64,000 nt of DNA from CAYJFD01 sp964369605 (GTDB taxonomy: Bacteria > Bacteroidota > Bacteroidia > Bacteroidales > UBA932), in contig CAYJFD010000005.1 of the NCBI GenBank assembly GCA_964369605.1, forward strand, positions 1-64,000, read 5' to 3'. This document shows positions 18,222 through 27,051 of the stretch, one piece after another. The notes below the pieces were generated by a model. It had not been told where the DNA came from. It did no database searches and worked only from the letters and a program-made list of their open reading frames with translations. A program made the position numbers and the translations under genes. The stretch's first letter is position 1; every line of letters begins with the position of its first letter.

Positions 18222-18360
18222 AATTTTAAATTTTTATTGATTAATATATTTGTGTTGTTTTTAAGTACAATTTGTCAAAATTCCACCAAATTAGGGTGCA
18301 AATTAAGTTAAAAAAATCCAATTTTTAAAATTTATATTTAATATCTCCATTTTTTTAAAG

Positions 18361-18368
18361 TAATTTTG
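18361..18368 (+). promoter_or_regulatory. -7 promoter box for purN
   Basis: TAATTTTG about 72 bases before the purN ATG. There is no clear TTTG at -33, so support is weak. The leader contains no regulatory motif I recognise. Confidence 0.35.
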
Positions 18369-18440
18369 CACTTTATATATTCCAAAGGAGCATTAAACAC
18401 GGCTAATTGTGAATATTATTAATAGCTAAAAAATATATAG

Positions 18441-19022
18441 ATGAAACACATTGCGATATTTGCATCGGGATCAGGAACAAATGCTGAGAACTTAATACAA
18501 CACTTTAAGGACTCTTCTCTTGCGAGAGTGAACTTAGTACTATCTAATAAAGAAGATGCCTATGTACTGGAAAGAGCAAGAAGAAATAACATAGAAACCT
18601 TCACATTCAAATACTCTGAGTTTTGCGGGAGCTGTCCAAACCCTAATCTATTTTTAGATCTTTTAAAAGAGTACAAGATAGATTATATCGTATTAGCAGG
18701 ATTCTTATTGAAAGTGCCTCATTTCCTACTAGAGGCCTTCCCAAATAAGATTATTAACATACACCCAGCTCTGCTACCATTATATGGAGGTAAGGGTATG
18801 CACGGAATGAATGTACATAACGCAGTGATAGCAGCTAAAGAGAAAGAATCAGGCATAACCATTCACGTAATCGATGAGTTCTATGATAAAGGAGAAACTC
18901 TAGCCCAATTTACCTGTGCACTGACCCAAGAGGACACTCCTGAGAGCTTAGCTGCTAAGATTCACATTCTAGAGCAAGATCACTTCCCAGAAGTAGTAGA
19001 GTCATATATTAAATCTAGATAA
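18441..19022 (+). CDS. purN: Phosphoribosylglycinamide formyltransferase
   Basis: Formyl-THF-dependent GAR transformylase, third step of purine synthesis. It shows the N-terminal IAIFASGSGTNAENLIQHF phosphate-binding loop, the catalytic Asn-His pair in NIHPALLPLYGGKGMHG, and the Asp in VIDEFYDKGETLAQ. The length of 193 residues is normal. It is a single-gene unit between acpP (divergent) and tRNA-Leu. Confidence 0.96.
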   Translation: MKHIAIFASGSGTNAENLIQHFKDSSLARVNLVLSNKEDAYVLERARRNNIETFTFKYSEFCGSCPNPNLFLDLLKEYKIDYIVLAGFLLKVPHFLLEAFPNKIINIHPALLPLYGGKGMHGMNVHNAVIAAKEKESGITIHVIDEFYDKGETLAQFTCALTQEDTPESLAAKIHILEQDHFPEVVESYIKSR

Positions 19023-19065
19023 TATAAATATATCGCGCAGTTTTTTCTAATATCAGCAAAATAAA

Positions 19066-19096
19066 TTTGCAGATACAAAAAAAAGCCCTATATTTG
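19066..19096 (+). promoter_or_regulatory. Promoter of tRNA-Leu
   Basis: TTTG at 19066-19069, 19 bases, then TATATTTG at 19089-19096, 12 bases ahead of the tRNA 5' end. Confidence 0.8.
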
Positions 19097-19108
19097 CGCT
19101 CTCCTTTC

Positions 19109-19194
19109 GCTCGGATGGTGGAATAGGTAGACACGCAGGACTTAAAATCCTGTGGGCAGCGATGCCCGTGCGGGTTCGATTCCCGCTCCGAGTA
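19109..19194 (+). tRNA. tRNA-Leu (UAA anticodon)
   Basis: An 86-base cloverleaf with the long variable arm of a class II tRNA. The acceptor stem is GCTCGGA/TCCGAGT with a G-T closing pair. The anticodon stem-loop is CAGGA-CTTAAAA-TCCTG with anticodon TAA. The variable arm contains GGGCAGCGATGCCC and the T-arm is GCGGG-TTCGATT-CCCGC. The CCA end is not encoded. A promoter lies upstream and a terminator directly downstream. Confidence 0.95.
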
Positions 19195-19197
19195 CAG

Positions 19198-19231
19198 AAA
19201 AGCCTTTTAGTTTGACTAAAAGGCTTTTTTT
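19198..19231 (+). terminator. Terminator of tRNA-Leu
   Basis: AAAGCCTTTTAG-TTTGA-CTAAAAGGCTTTTTTT, a 12-bp stem and T-run beginning 3 bases after the tRNA. Confidence 0.9.
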
Positions 19232-19288
19232 ATGCCCATATTCGAAAGAAGTTTCTAAATTTGTAGCGAACTTGTTATAATTAGCAGA

Positions 19289-20107
19289 ATGAAATTTTAC
19301 AAATACCACGGGGCTGGCAATGACTTTATTATTGGAGACAATAGAGAAGGTAGCATTCATTTAAATACCGAAGAGATCATAAATTTATGCGACAGACACT
19401 ATGGAATAGGCTCTGATGGCATCATACTGCTTGAAAATAGCTCCATTGCCGACTTTAAGATGGTCTTCTATAATCCTGATGGGAGTGCCGAGATGATGTG
19501 CGGCAACGGTGGAAGGTGTATCTGCTTTTTCGCAAAGAAACTTGGGATACCTCACAACTCATTTGAGGCAGCAGATGGCATCCACCAGTGCGCTATTCTG
19601 AACGAAGACTTCGATTCTAAAGTGGCTCAAGTCCGCATTTCTATGAATCCTGTAACTCAGGTAGAATTTCTTGATGAGCTGAGTCACCAAATTAGTCAAG
19701 ACTTCCCTCTCCTCTCCTCTCCGTGCTTTTTAAATACAGGAACATACCACCTCTGCATATTAGCAGAAAAGATTAAGAATATTGACATTGCCAAATATGG
19801 CGCTAAATACAGACATCACCCCCATTTCGCACCCAAAGGAACAAATGTGAATTTTATCGAACAACGTGGCGAATACGAGCTTTTTATGCGCACTTTCGAA
19901 AAAGGAGTAGAGGCAGAGACTTGGGCCTGCGGCACAGGAGCGATAGCTGCTGCAATATATATGTTTAGAGAGGGCAATAGGGCTATAAATGCGAAAATTC
20001 ACACTCAGAGGGAGACCCTAACTGTAGAGTTTATTTCATCATCATCTGGCGCGAGTGACATATACCTAAGCGGCCCTGCAACGCTCGTTGCAGAAATAAA
20101 TATTTAA
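19289..20107 (+). CDS. dapF: Diaminopimelate epimerase
   Basis: Converts LL- to meso-diaminopimelate for lysine and peptidoglycan. The paired catalytic cysteines are visible: Cys71 in MMCGNGGRC and the second in TWACGTGA near residue 213. The N-terminal FYKYHGAGNDFIIGDN motif is typical. The length of 272 residues is normal. It is a single gene with its own -7-like box (TAAATTTG at 19256-19263) and shares a bidirectional terminator with tRNA-Gly. Confidence 0.96.
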   Translation: MKFYKYHGAGNDFIIGDNREGSIHLNTEEIINLCDRHYGIGSDGIILLENSSIADFKMVFYNPDGSAEMMCGNGGRCICFFAKKLGIPHNSFEAADGIHQCAILNEDFDSKVAQVRISMNPVTQVEFLDELSHQISQDFPLLSSPCFLNTGTYHLCILAEKIKNIDIAKYGAKYRHHPHFAPKGTNVNFIEQRGEYELFMRTFEKGVEAETWACGTGAIAAAIYMFREGNRAINAKIHTQRETLTVEFISSSSGASDIYLSGPATLVAEINI

Positions 20108-20136
20108 TAGATATAGTATTCTTCAAATATATGCAT

Positions 20137-20167
20137 AAAAAAAGTCACTATTTCTAGTGACTTTTTT
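20137..20167. terminator. Bidirectional terminator between dapF and tRNA-Gly
   Basis: AAAAGTCACTA-TTTC-TAGTGACTTTTTT with an A-run upstream; it serves dapF (+) and tRNA-Gly (-). Confidence 0.9.
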
Positions 20168-20169
20168 AG

Positions 20170-20242
20170 AGCGAAAAACGAGACTCGAACTCGCGACCCC
20201 AACCTTGGCAAGGTTGTGCTCTACCAACTGAGCTATTTTCGC
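20170..20242 (-). tRNA. tRNA-Gly (GCC anticodon)
   Basis: A 73-base cloverleaf on the minus strand. The acceptor stem GCGAAAA/TTTTCGC is perfect with T at the discriminator position. The anticodon stem-loop is CAACC-TTGCCAA-GGTTG with anticodon GCC. The D-arm contains AGCTCAGTTGGTAGAGC and the T-arm GCGAG-TTCGAGT-CTCGT. No CCA is encoded. Confidence 0.96.
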
Positions 20243-20253
20243 GTTTGGGATTG

Positions 20254-20284
20254 CAAAGGTAGACATTATTTTTAATTATCCAAA
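20254..20284 (-). promoter_or_regulatory. Promoter of tRNA-Gly
   Basis: On the minus strand TTTG (20281-20284), 19 bases, TACCTTTG (20254-20261), 12 bases before the tRNA. The layout is the same as at tRNA-Leu. Confidence 0.8.
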
Positions 20285-20320
20285 AAAATATGTCTTTTTT
20301 AATGCTTTTTCATTATATTT

Positions 20321-21346
20321 TTACAAACTGCTCTCAAAATTACGTAAGAATCGCATATCATTCTCAAAATATAGCCTTAAATCCTTGATTTGCCACTTTA
20401 GCATAGCGATCCTCTCAACTCCCATTCCAAATGCAAATCCTGAATATTCCTCTGGATCTATTCCATTTGCAGATAAAACATTTGGATCTACCATTCCACA
20501 GCCCATAATTTCTAACCAACCTGTTCCCTTACAGATATTACAACCTTCTCCCTTGCAGATATTACAGCTAACATCTACCTCAGCACTAGGTTCTGTAAAC
20601 GGAAAATATGATGGTCTCATTCGGATTTTAGCATCCTCTCCAAACATTTCTTGAGCAAATAATAGGATAGCTTGCTTCATGTCAGCGAAACTTACATCTT
20701 TATCTATATACAGGCCCTCCACTTGATGGAAAATACAGTGCGCCCTGGCAGATATAGCTTCATTTCTAAATACTCTTCCTGGACATACTACTCTTATTGG
20801 AGGTTTATTATTCTCCATTGTTCTCACTTGAACAGAAGAGGTATGAGTTCTTAACAGTATCTGTTCTCCCTTGTCTGCGATAAAAAAGGTGTCTTGCATA
20901 TCCCTTGCTGGATGTTCAGGTGGGAAATTTAAAGCCCCAAAGACATGCCAGTCGTTTTCTATCTCAGGTCCCTGAGCTATGATATATCCTTGTTTAGTAA
21001 ATATAGATATTATTTCATTTCTTGTGATAGAAATAGGATGTTTAGATCCTAACTCAAAGCTATCACCAGGCTTCGACAAGTCCATACTATCTTTATTTAC
21101 TACTGGCGCATCACACACAGTGTTCTTTAACTCATCTATTTTTGTTTGAGCCGTATTCTTTAACTGGTTTAGTACTTGTCCAAATTCTCTCTTTTGCTCC
21201 GGGCTCACAGATCTAAAGTCTTCAAACAACTTTGTTATCTCTCCTTTCTTTCCAAGTAAACGTACCCTAAAATCTTCTAGTTCCGCTTCTGTGCTAGTAT
21301 TAAAATTCTTTATCTCCTCTAAAAGATTTTCTATTCTTTCTCTCAT
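20321..21346 (-). CDS. pheS: Phenylalanyl-tRNA synthetase alpha subunit
   Basis: Catalytic alpha chain of the alpha2-beta2 enzyme. After an N-terminal coiled coil come the class II motifs: HPARDMQDTFFI (motif 1/2 region), ARAHCIFHQVEGLYIDKDVS, and motif 3 FAFGMGVERIAMLKWQIKDL. A Cys-rich insert CNICKGEGCNICKGTGW (about residue 265) is a known pheS feature. The length of 341 residues is normal. It ends the yraN-manC-arcA-pheS unit; pheT is not adjacent. Confidence 0.97.
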   Translation of the reverse strand: MRERIENLLEEIKNFNTSTEAELEDFRVRLLGKKGEITKLFEDFRSVSPEQKREFGQVLNQLKNTAQTKIDELKNTVCDAPVVNKDSMDLSKPGDSFELGSKHPISITRNEIISIFTKQGYIIAQGPEIENDWHVFGALNFPPEHPARDMQDTFFIADKGEQILLRTHTSSVQVRTMENNKPPIRVVCPGRVFRNEAISARAHCIFHQVEGLYIDKDVSFADMKQAILLFAQEMFGEDAKIRMRPSYFPFTEPSAEVDVSCNICKGEGCNICKGTGWLEIMGCGMVDPNVLSANGIDPEEYSGFAFGMGVERIAMLKWQIKDLRLYFENDMRFLRNFESSL

Positions 21347-21368
21347 CTTATTTTATTCTTATAAAATT

Positions 21369-22640
21369 TTACCAATTTACTGCATCTCTATTTAACGGCA
21401 TAGTCATACATCTTGCGCCACCACCACCACGTGGCAACTCTGAACCATCAATAGTTACAACACATCGTTTATCACCATCTACTGTATTCTTTCCTGAAAT
21501 AACATCCCAAGCAGGTATTATCTCAAAACCATTATTCGCCATTTCCTCTAAGGTATGTACATTTCTAGCATAAGAAAGTACTTTCCCTGGAGCAAAAGCA
21601 AAGAAGTTCGCCCCACTATGCCACTGTTCTCTTTCCTGATTCCACTCATCAGCCCTGCCGCCACATATTATTGGCTGTAAATCCATACCTAACTTCTTTA
21701 ATACAGTAGGAATATTATTTACATTTCTTATCTTTGATATCTTGTTTCCATCTATCTCGATATGCACTGTCTGGTACTGGTTTTCACCTAAGATTAAAGG
21801 CTCATATACCATACACTTATCTCGATCCAATAAGGTAAAGACCATATCTAGATGAATAAACGACTCTGGAGTATGAGGTAACTGCTGAACGATTACATGT
21901 TTCTTCCCTTCACTTGAATTTGTTGCTAACCTAGTTACTATTTGGTCAATCGCTTGGGCACTTGTTCTAATCCCACTACCTATCAACATTATATCTTCTC
22001 TCGCCATCAAAATGTCACCTCCTTCCATAAATATCTCTGGGGAATTTGGTTTAAAAAGGTAACCATCCATAATAGAACATTGAAAGTGTCCACTTCCTCT
22101 ATAGATAGCTTCCATTATTAATGACTCCCTCATTCTTACTCTATTTGCCATTTTACATATTATGGCAGTATTTCCGCACGTAACTGCAGCATCTCTAGTA
22201 AAATAAAAATTATATAGAGGGTATAGAGCGTAATATTCATCCTTTAAGAAGGCAGTAAGTGTATCTATCTTTGCAGGTAGCCCCTCTATTAATGTACGAG
22301 CTAGATTAGCCGAAGTCATTAACATCAGCACTTCATAATAGGCCTCAACATTCTCAGCAACACATATCTTCTTTATCAACTGTTCTCTTTCCGCAGGTAT
22401 ATCTAAAAGGGACTGTAATAAATCACTTACTTGATATACCTTTGTCACTTTTGATAGCACCCCAGATAACTGCTCGTACTCCTTTTGTGCGATCGAAAGA
22501 TTTAGGATATCACTATATAGCGCTCTTTGCGCCATCTCAGGCGTCATATTTTCTACTTCATAGCCAGGACGATGCAGTAAGACAGCATTTAACTTGCCTA
22601 TCTCTGACTGCACTTGGATTTTTAATGTATCTTTTGACAT
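21369..22640 (-). CDS. arcA: Arginine deiminase
   Basis: Hydrolyses arginine to citrulline and ammonia, which can feed ATP production or acid resistance. The guanidino-modifying motifs are present: the N-terminal IGKLNAVLLHRPGYEVENMT, the acidic FTRDAAV motif, MEGGDILMAREDIMLIGSG, the histidine in FIHLDMVFT, and the nucleophile Cys411 in GGGGARCMTMPLNRD. The length of 423 residues is normal. ArcB and ArcC are not adjacent, so a complete arginine deiminase pathway cannot be claimed from this window. It lies 27 bases after manC and 22 bases before pheS. Confidence 0.93.
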   Translation of the reverse strand: MSKDTLKIQVQSEIGKLNAVLLHRPGYEVENMTPEMAQRALYSDILNLSIAQKEYEQLSGVLSKVTKVYQVSDLLQSLLDIPAEREQLIKKICVAENVEAYYEVLMLMTSANLARTLIEGLPAKIDTLTAFLKDEYYALYPLYNFYFTRDAAVTCGNTAIICKMANRVRMRESLIMEAIYRGSGHFQCSIMDGYLFKPNSPEIFMEGGDILMAREDIMLIGSGIRTSAQAIDQIVTRLATNSSEGKKHVIVQQLPHTPESFIHLDMVFTLLDRDKCMVYEPLILGENQYQTVHIEIDGNKISKIRNVNNIPTVLKKLGMDLQPIICGGRADEWNQEREQWHSGANFFAFAPGKVLSYARNVHTLEEMANNGFEIIPAWDVISGKNTVDGDKRCVVTIDGSELPRGGGGARCMTMPLNRDAVNW

Positions 22641-22667
22641 CTATTTATTATTTTATAAACGATAATT

Positions 22668-23759
22668 CTACTGGAAAGACTTTAGGTCCTCAACAGTAAT
22701 ATCTGTTATTAAATTCTTTATACTTTGCTCATCACGAGGGCAGATCATCAAAACATCTGGTGTTTCAACAACCATAAAATCTTTCAACCCACTAACTGCT
22801 ATCAACTTAGAATCATTTGATGACCAGATTGCAGTATTTTCCGTATTATTTATTATTGTGGTCTTCGCTTTTACTATATTAGCTTTATCTGGCGCTCCAA
22901 AATACTGAAATAAAGACTCCCACGTCCCTAGGTCAGACCACCCAAAAGATGTTCTGAAAACCCAAGACTTCTCGGTTTGCTCCATTATTCCATAATCTAT
23001 AGAAATAGGAACACAGTTTTCGTAGATTCTATCTATATCTGTTTTCTCATCCGCAGTATTATAAGAGGTACAACTAGCGTATGCTTGCGCAATATCAGGT
23101 AAGTACCTTTCAAGTTCCGGTATTAGAGAGCTTATCTTCCACACAAAAATTCCTGAGTTCCATAAAAACTCTCCGCTCTTTAAGAAAACTTCAGCCATCT
23201 CAACTTCTGGTTTCTCTGTGAAGGTTTTCACATCAAATACCTCATAACCATTAATTTGCTCAGACTGCTTCATATTCAGTTGAATATAACCATAAGCTGT
23301 TTCAGGACGCGTTGGCTCTATTCCCATCGTAATTAACTTATCATTAGCTGATGCATATTCTAATGCTGTAGCAATAGTTTGAATAAAAAGATTTTCATTT
23401 GAGATAAAATGATCAGAAGGAGCCACAACAACTGTTGCATCTGGGTTTATACTCTTTATTTTATAAGTTGCATACGCAATACAGGGTGCAGTATTCCTCC
23501 TACATGGCTCAGTCAGAATATTTTTAGGAGACAGGGCAGGCAACTGCTCGGCCACCATTTCTGCATAAGCATCAGAAGTAACTATGAATATATTATTAGG
23601 AGAAATGATTCTTGAGAATCTATCATAAGTCATTTGCAAGAATGTGCGTCCGCAATTTAGAAAATCTAAAAATTGCTTTGGCTTATCATTTCTACTAACT
23701 GGCCAGAAACGACTTCCGATTCCACCAGCCATTATTACACAATAAAAGTTTTTATTCAT
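22668..23759 (-). CDS. manC: Mannose-1-phosphate guanylyltransferase
   Basis: Nucleotidyltransferase making GDP-mannose for glycoconjugates. The signature VIMAGGIGSRFWPVSRNDKPKQ (residues about 8-29) holds the nucleotide- and metal-binding residues. FTEKPEVEMAEVFLKSGEFL and WNSGIFVWK follow. At 363 residues it has the transferase domain without the C-terminal phosphomannose isomerase domain of bifunctional ManC/AlgA. It follows yraN by 13 bases in the same operon. GDP-mannose could supply the DPM1-like enzyme at 32746. Confidence 0.93.
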   Translation of the reverse strand: MNKNFYCVIMAGGIGSRFWPVSRNDKPKQFLDFLNCGRTFLQMTYDRFSRIISPNNIFIVTSDAYAEMVAEQLPALSPKNILTEPCRRNTAPCIAYATYKIKSINPDATVVVAPSDHFISNENLFIQTIATALEYASANDKLITMGIEPTRPETAYGYIQLNMKQSEQINGYEVFDVKTFTEKPEVEMAEVFLKSGEFLWNSGIFVWKISSLIPELERYLPDIAQAYASCTSYNTADEKTDIDRIYENCVPISIDYGIMEQTEKSWVFRTSFGWSDLGTWESLFQYFGAPDKANIVKAKTTIINNTENTAIWSSNDSKLIAVSGLKDFMVVETPDVLMICPRDEQSIKNLITDITVEDLKSFQ

Positions 23760-23772
23760 GTTTATTATTATT

Positions 23773-24153
23773 TCAATAAGTTATTATAGGATAAAAAGCC
23801 CTAGGTATATATTCTACTTTATAGTCTACTCCATCAAAAACAACTGAGACTATATCGAAAGATACTTCCTTTTCTATTCTATACCTTCTGACATAAGCAC
23901 TAGCTGCTTTAAACAATAAATATTGCTTCTTTCTATCTACTGTACTGCTAGGTTCTCTAAGAATGGGCATCCGCAACGAGCGAACTTCTACGATATGTAT
24001 TGTCCTATCCGATTCCATTACCAAATCTAACTCTAGATGTCGACTCCTCCAGTTCATATCCCTCAGTTTAAAACCTCTAGTCGTTAGATATTCTAAGGCT
24101 ATCCTCTCTGCTCTCCTCCCGACTTCCACCCTATTTAATCCCCTACAATCCAC
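23773..24153 (-). CDS. YraN family (UPF0102) nuclease-fold protein
   Basis: A 126-residue protein with the UPF0102 pattern VGRRAERIALEYLTTRGFKL and the PD-(D/E)XK-like core ELDLVMESDRTIHIVEVR. The usual EVK is EVR here. The family is annotated as a putative endonuclease of unproven role. The start is a GTG 4 bases after a TATCTTTG box, so it is probably translated from a leaderless mRNA. A second in-frame GTG eight codons later is an alternative. It heads the yraN-manC-arcA-pheS operon. Confidence 0.85.
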   Translation of the reverse strand: MDCRGLNRVEVGRRAERIALEYLTTRGFKLRDMNWRSRHLELDLVMESDRTIHIVEVRSLRMPILREPSSTVDRKKQYLLFKAASAYVRRYRIEKEVSFDIVSVVFDGVDYKVEYIPRAFYPIITY

Positions 24154-24157
24154 CTTA

Positions 24158-24165
24158 CAAAGATA
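24158..24165 (-). promoter_or_regulatory. -7 box of the yraN-manC-arcA-pheS operon, predicted leaderless
   Basis: A perfect TATCTTTG, followed by TAAG and the GTG start codon (4-base spacing). There is no TTTG at -33. Confidence 0.55.
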
Positions 24166-24198
24166 TAGTTTTTATTCTAGTTTTACTACCTTAAGCAT

Positions 24199-24244
24199 AA
24201 AAAAATGAGCTGACTTATCAAAAAGATGAATCAACTCATTTTAT
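24199..24244 (-). terminator. Terminator of the FGE-like lipoprotein gene
   Basis: On the minus strand AAAATGAGTTGATTCATC pairs imperfectly with GATAAGTCAGCTCATTTT and is followed by a T-run. Confidence 0.75.
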
Positions 24245-24265
24245 AACATTCGTATACTTACAAAA

Positions 24266-25384
24266 TTATAGTCTTCTAACCATACGGAATCCTATGTCTG
24301 CTTGTAAATTAAAGTCTCCGTCGATTCTCATTCTCCTAGTTGTACGGTACGATTCTACTGTTTCAAACTGAATAGCCGCTCCTCCTCTCAGACAACGCAC
24401 CATAAAGTGTAAGCCATTTGGAGTATAAGGATCTACGTTTATAGGATCCACTTTAGCATCTTCAGTATAAAGACCAAACCAGTCCCAGCACCACTCGTTC
24501 ACATTACCAGTCATATCATGAATTCCTAATTCATTTGCCTTCTTTGTACCAACAGGCTGAGGCGTATGATTACAATTCGCTCCTCTCCAAGCCACCTCTT
24601 CAATATCATTACTTCCTGAGTACAAATAGCCTTGACTCTCGATTCCGCCTCTTGCGGCAAATTCCCACTCAGCTTCTGTTGGAAGTCTATATCCATTCTT
24701 TGAGAAATCATATTCGATCAACCACTTCATCTGATCTATATCGCTTATATTTTCTGGATCTTTAATATCCTTATAGATGGTATATACAGGTTGTAAGCCT
24801 TCATCCTCACTTAGCTTATTGCAAAACTCAGCGGCTTCATACCAAGTTACGGTTTCAACTGGGAGCTCCTTATAGCTAACACCTTCTGCAGGTTGTGTCT
24901 TTGCTGGGTTGTACCCCATAATTTCCTCAAATAAGCCTTGTGTAATTTCATACTTACTAATGTAGTATGAACTTAAGGTTACCTCATGCATCGGCATTTC
25001 ATCTGAAAAATACTGCATATCAAAATCACTTCCCATAATAAATGTGCCGCCTTGAACAAAGATCATTGATCTATGACCTTCTCCGAAGTCTCCAGGTAAA
25101 GTCCAAACTGCATACAGTACTGCATCGGACGTCGGAGTGTAGCTAGCCCCATTATTATACTCTACCTCACCTGTGCTGGAAGTAGCCCAGCCTTTAAAGT
25201 CTTTTCCTTGTCCGTCAAAAGTGTTTAACGGGAGGCTTACAGACTCTCCCTTTTCTACTTTTATCGACTCCATTATACCTATCCCTCCATTTGGATCAAA
25301 TTCTAATGAATAGGTCACTACGTCAGGTTTACAGGAGAATAAAAGCGCCAATGCCAAGAAGGGCATTAATAATTTTCGTTTCAT
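24266..25384 (-). CDS. Lipoprotein with InlB-type repeat and formylglycine-generating-enzyme-like domain
   Basis: A 372-residue lipoprotein (MKRKLLMPFLALALLFSC, Cys18). Residues about 27-93 form a Listeria/Bacteroides-type beta-grasp repeat (EFDPNGGIGIMESIKVEKGE through SDAVLYAVW). Residues about 100-372 form an FGE/SUMF1-like C-type-lectin domain: FVQGGTFIMGSD, EMPMHEVTLSSYYISKYEIT, GYRLPTEAEWEFAARGG, DMTGNVNEWCWDWFG and DIGFRMVRRL. The copper- or substrate-cysteine pair of true FGE enzymes is not obvious. Many such Bacteroidota lipoproteins are probably binding or structural proteins. It is a single gene with its own terminator. Confidence 0.85.
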   Translation of the reverse strand: MKRKLLMPFLALALLFSCKPDVVTYSLEFDPNGGIGIMESIKVEKGESVSLPLNTFDGQGKDFKGWATSSTGEVEYNNGASYTPTSDAVLYAVWTLPGDFGEGHRSMIFVQGGTFIMGSDFDMQYFSDEMPMHEVTLSSYYISKYEITQGLFEEIMGYNPAKTQPAEGVSYKELPVETVTWYEAAEFCNKLSEDEGLQPVYTIYKDIKDPENISDIDQMKWLIEYDFSKNGYRLPTEAEWEFAARGGIESQGYLYSGSNDIEEVAWRGANCNHTPQPVGTKKANELGIHDMTGNVNEWCWDWFGLYTEDAKVDPINVDPYTPNGLHFMVRCLRGGAAIQFETVESYRTTRRMRIDGDFNLQADIGFRMVRRL

Positions 25385-25433
25385 AATTGTTGTTGTTTTT
25401 ATTGTTATCGTTCTGGGATTTCGTTTCCCGATT

Positions 25434-25441
25434 CAAATATA
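25434..25441 (-). promoter_or_regulatory. -7 box of the FGE-like lipoprotein gene
   Basis: TATATTTG on the minus strand, 49 bases before the ATG. The -33 element is not evident. Confidence 0.4.
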
Positions 25442-25522
25442 GCAAATTTTATTCAATATTTTTTTATAATATCCTTATTCCTTTGAATCTCTGCATTATA
25501 ATTTCATTTTTTACCTTATTTT

Positions 25523-25553
25523 TTTGCTTTTTACTATTATCTTGCTATATTTG
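25523..25553 (+). promoter_or_regulatory. Promoter of metK
   Basis: TTTG at 25523-25526, exactly 19 bases, TATATTTG at 25546-25553. The predicted start site (about 25558) coincides with the first base pairs of the riboswitch aptamer. Confidence 0.82.
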
Positions 25554-25559
25554 CCGCTT

Positions 25560-25610
25560 AAAGTGGAGGGATTTGACTGCTTGCAACCACTCAAATAAAT
25601 GCTAAAGAAG
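25560..25610 (+). ncRNA. SAM-II-type riboswitch in the metK leader
   Basis: The leader begins with AGTGG (25562-25566) pairing with CCACT (25587-25591). The loop reads AGGGATTTGACTGCTTGCAA, and AAATAAATGCTAAAGAAG follows. This reproduces the SAM-II (metA/SAM_alpha) pattern: P1 stem, GATTT and TTGCAA in the loop, an A-rich linker, and TGCTAAAG forming the pseudoknot strand. Product feedback of SAM on metK fits. About 70 bases separate the aptamer from the ATG and include a small hairpin AGACA/TGTCT (25609-25622). So control may not be simple masking of the ribosome-binding site. The match is from memory of the consensus, not a covariance search. Confidence 0.82.
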
Positions 25611-25683
25611 ACATTTCTGTCTGCGTATTTATCTGATATTGGCACAACTCCCCATAGTTTTACATTAATATATTTTTATAGTT

Positions 25684-26973
25684 ATGTCATATTTATTTAC
25701 ATCAGAGTCAGTCTCTGAAGGCCACCCAGATAAAGTAGCTGATCAAATTTCAGATGCCATCCTTGACGATTTCCTAAGACAAGATCCAGATGCAAAAGTA
25801 GCGTGCGAAACATTCGTAAGCACTGGACTAGTTGTAGTTGGAGGTGAGGTTAAAAGCGAAGATGCCTATGTGGATATCCAACAAGTAGCCCGAAAGGTTA
25901 TAGAAAAAATAGGATACACAAAAGCTGAATACCAATTCGATTCTAAATCTTGCGGAATTCTTTCTGCTATTCACGAACAATCAGCAGACATTAACCGTGG
26001 CGTTGTCGAGGGCAACAATAAAGAACAAGGTGCGGGAGATCAGGGAATGATGTTTGGCTACGCGTGCTCTGACACAAAGGAGTATATGCCTCTTCCTTTA
26101 GCACTATCTCATATTGCTCTTTTAGAGCTTTCAAAAATCAGAAAATCATCTGAACAGCTAATGCCATATTTAAGACCTGACTCAAAAAGTCAGTTTACTA
26201 TTGAATATAGTGATGCTGGGGAACCAATAAAAGTACACACTATTGTCATCTCTACTCAGCACGACGAATTTCAAGCTGACCCATCACTAAGTATTGGCTC
26301 TGACGCAAACGACAAGGCTATTCAAGCAAAAATTGAAAAAGATGTAAGAGAGATATTACTTCCTCGTATTATCGCAGCTTTACCAGAGAAAAGCAGAGCT
26401 TTATTTGGTGACGATATTATTCTTCACGTAAACCCTACAGGTAAATTTGTAATCGGTGGACCACACGGAGACACTGGTTTAACTGGAAGAAAAATTATTG
26501 TAGATACATACGGCGGAAAAGGTGCACACGGAGGAGGAGCATTCTCAGGAAAGGACGCAAGTAAAGTTGACCGCTCTGCTGCCTATGCTGCTCGATACAT
26601 TGCAAAAAACCTGGTAGCTGCAGGAATTATGGATGAGGTACTTATTCAGATCTCATACGCTATCGGTGTTGCAAAACCGGTTAGTATTTTCGTAAATAGC
26701 TATGGAACAAATAAAGTAGCCATGAGCGATAGTCAAATAGCTGAACAAATCTTAGAGATTTTTGATTTACGTCCTGCTGCTATTATTCAAAAATTCGGAT
26801 TAAAGAATCCTATCTTCCAAGCAACAGCTAGCTATGGCCACCTAGGTAGAGATCCTTATACCCAAGAAGTTGAACTTGTAAGAGGAGGAAAGGCAGTTAT
26901 GGAAACTGTTCAATTCTTCGCATGGGAACTACTTGACTCTGTAGACCTAATTAAAGAGCATTTCAAGGCATAA
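25684..26973 (+). CDS. metK: S-adenosylmethionine synthetase
   Basis: Makes SAM from methionine and ATP. The signatures are [20 protein letters not shown] at the N-terminus, [12 protein letters not shown] in the centre and [20 protein letters not shown] with [13 protein letters not shown] after it. The length of 429 residues is normal for Bacteroidota. It is a single-gene unit with a strong promoter, a SAM-II-type riboswitch and a terminator. Confidence 0.98.
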   Translation: MSYLFTSESVSEGHPDKVADQISDAILDDFLRQDPDAKVACETFVSTGLVVVGGEVKSEDAYVDIQQVARKVIEKIGYTKAEYQFDSKSCGILSAIHEQSADINRGVVEGNNKEQGAGDQGMMFGYACSDTKEYMPLPLALSHIALLELSKIRKSSEQLMPYLRPDSKSQFTIEYSDAGEPIKVHTIVISTQHDEFQADPSLSIGSDANDKAIQAKIEKDVREILLPRIIAALPEKSRALFGDDIILHVNPTGKFVIGGPHGDTGLTGRKIIVDTYGGKGAHGGGAFSGKDASKVDRSAAYAARYIAKNLVAAGIMDEVLIQISYAIGVAKPVSIFVNSYGTNKVAMSDSQIAEQILEIFDLRPAAIIQKFGLKNPIFQATASYGHLGRDPYTQEVELVRGGKAVMETVQFFAWELLDSVDLIKEHFKA

Positions 26974-26998
26974 ACAAGCCCAAGTTAATATACATAAA

Positions 26999-27040
26999 AC
27001 CGAGACTAGATATCAATCAATTCTAGCCTCGGTTTTTTTT
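26999..27040 (+). terminator. Terminator of metK
   Basis: ACCGAGACTAGA pairs with TCTAGCCTCGGT with one mismatch, followed by eight T. Confidence 0.88.
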
Positions 27041-27051
27041 AGTCTTGTTAT

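Noticed and set aside
18369..18440. Possible purine or PRPP riboswitch in the purN leader
   Set aside because: No recognised aptamer motif could be traced; only a weak 3-bp hairpin is present.
21369..22640. Complete arginine deiminase operon
   Set aside because: Only arcA is present; arcB, arcC and arcD are not adjacent.
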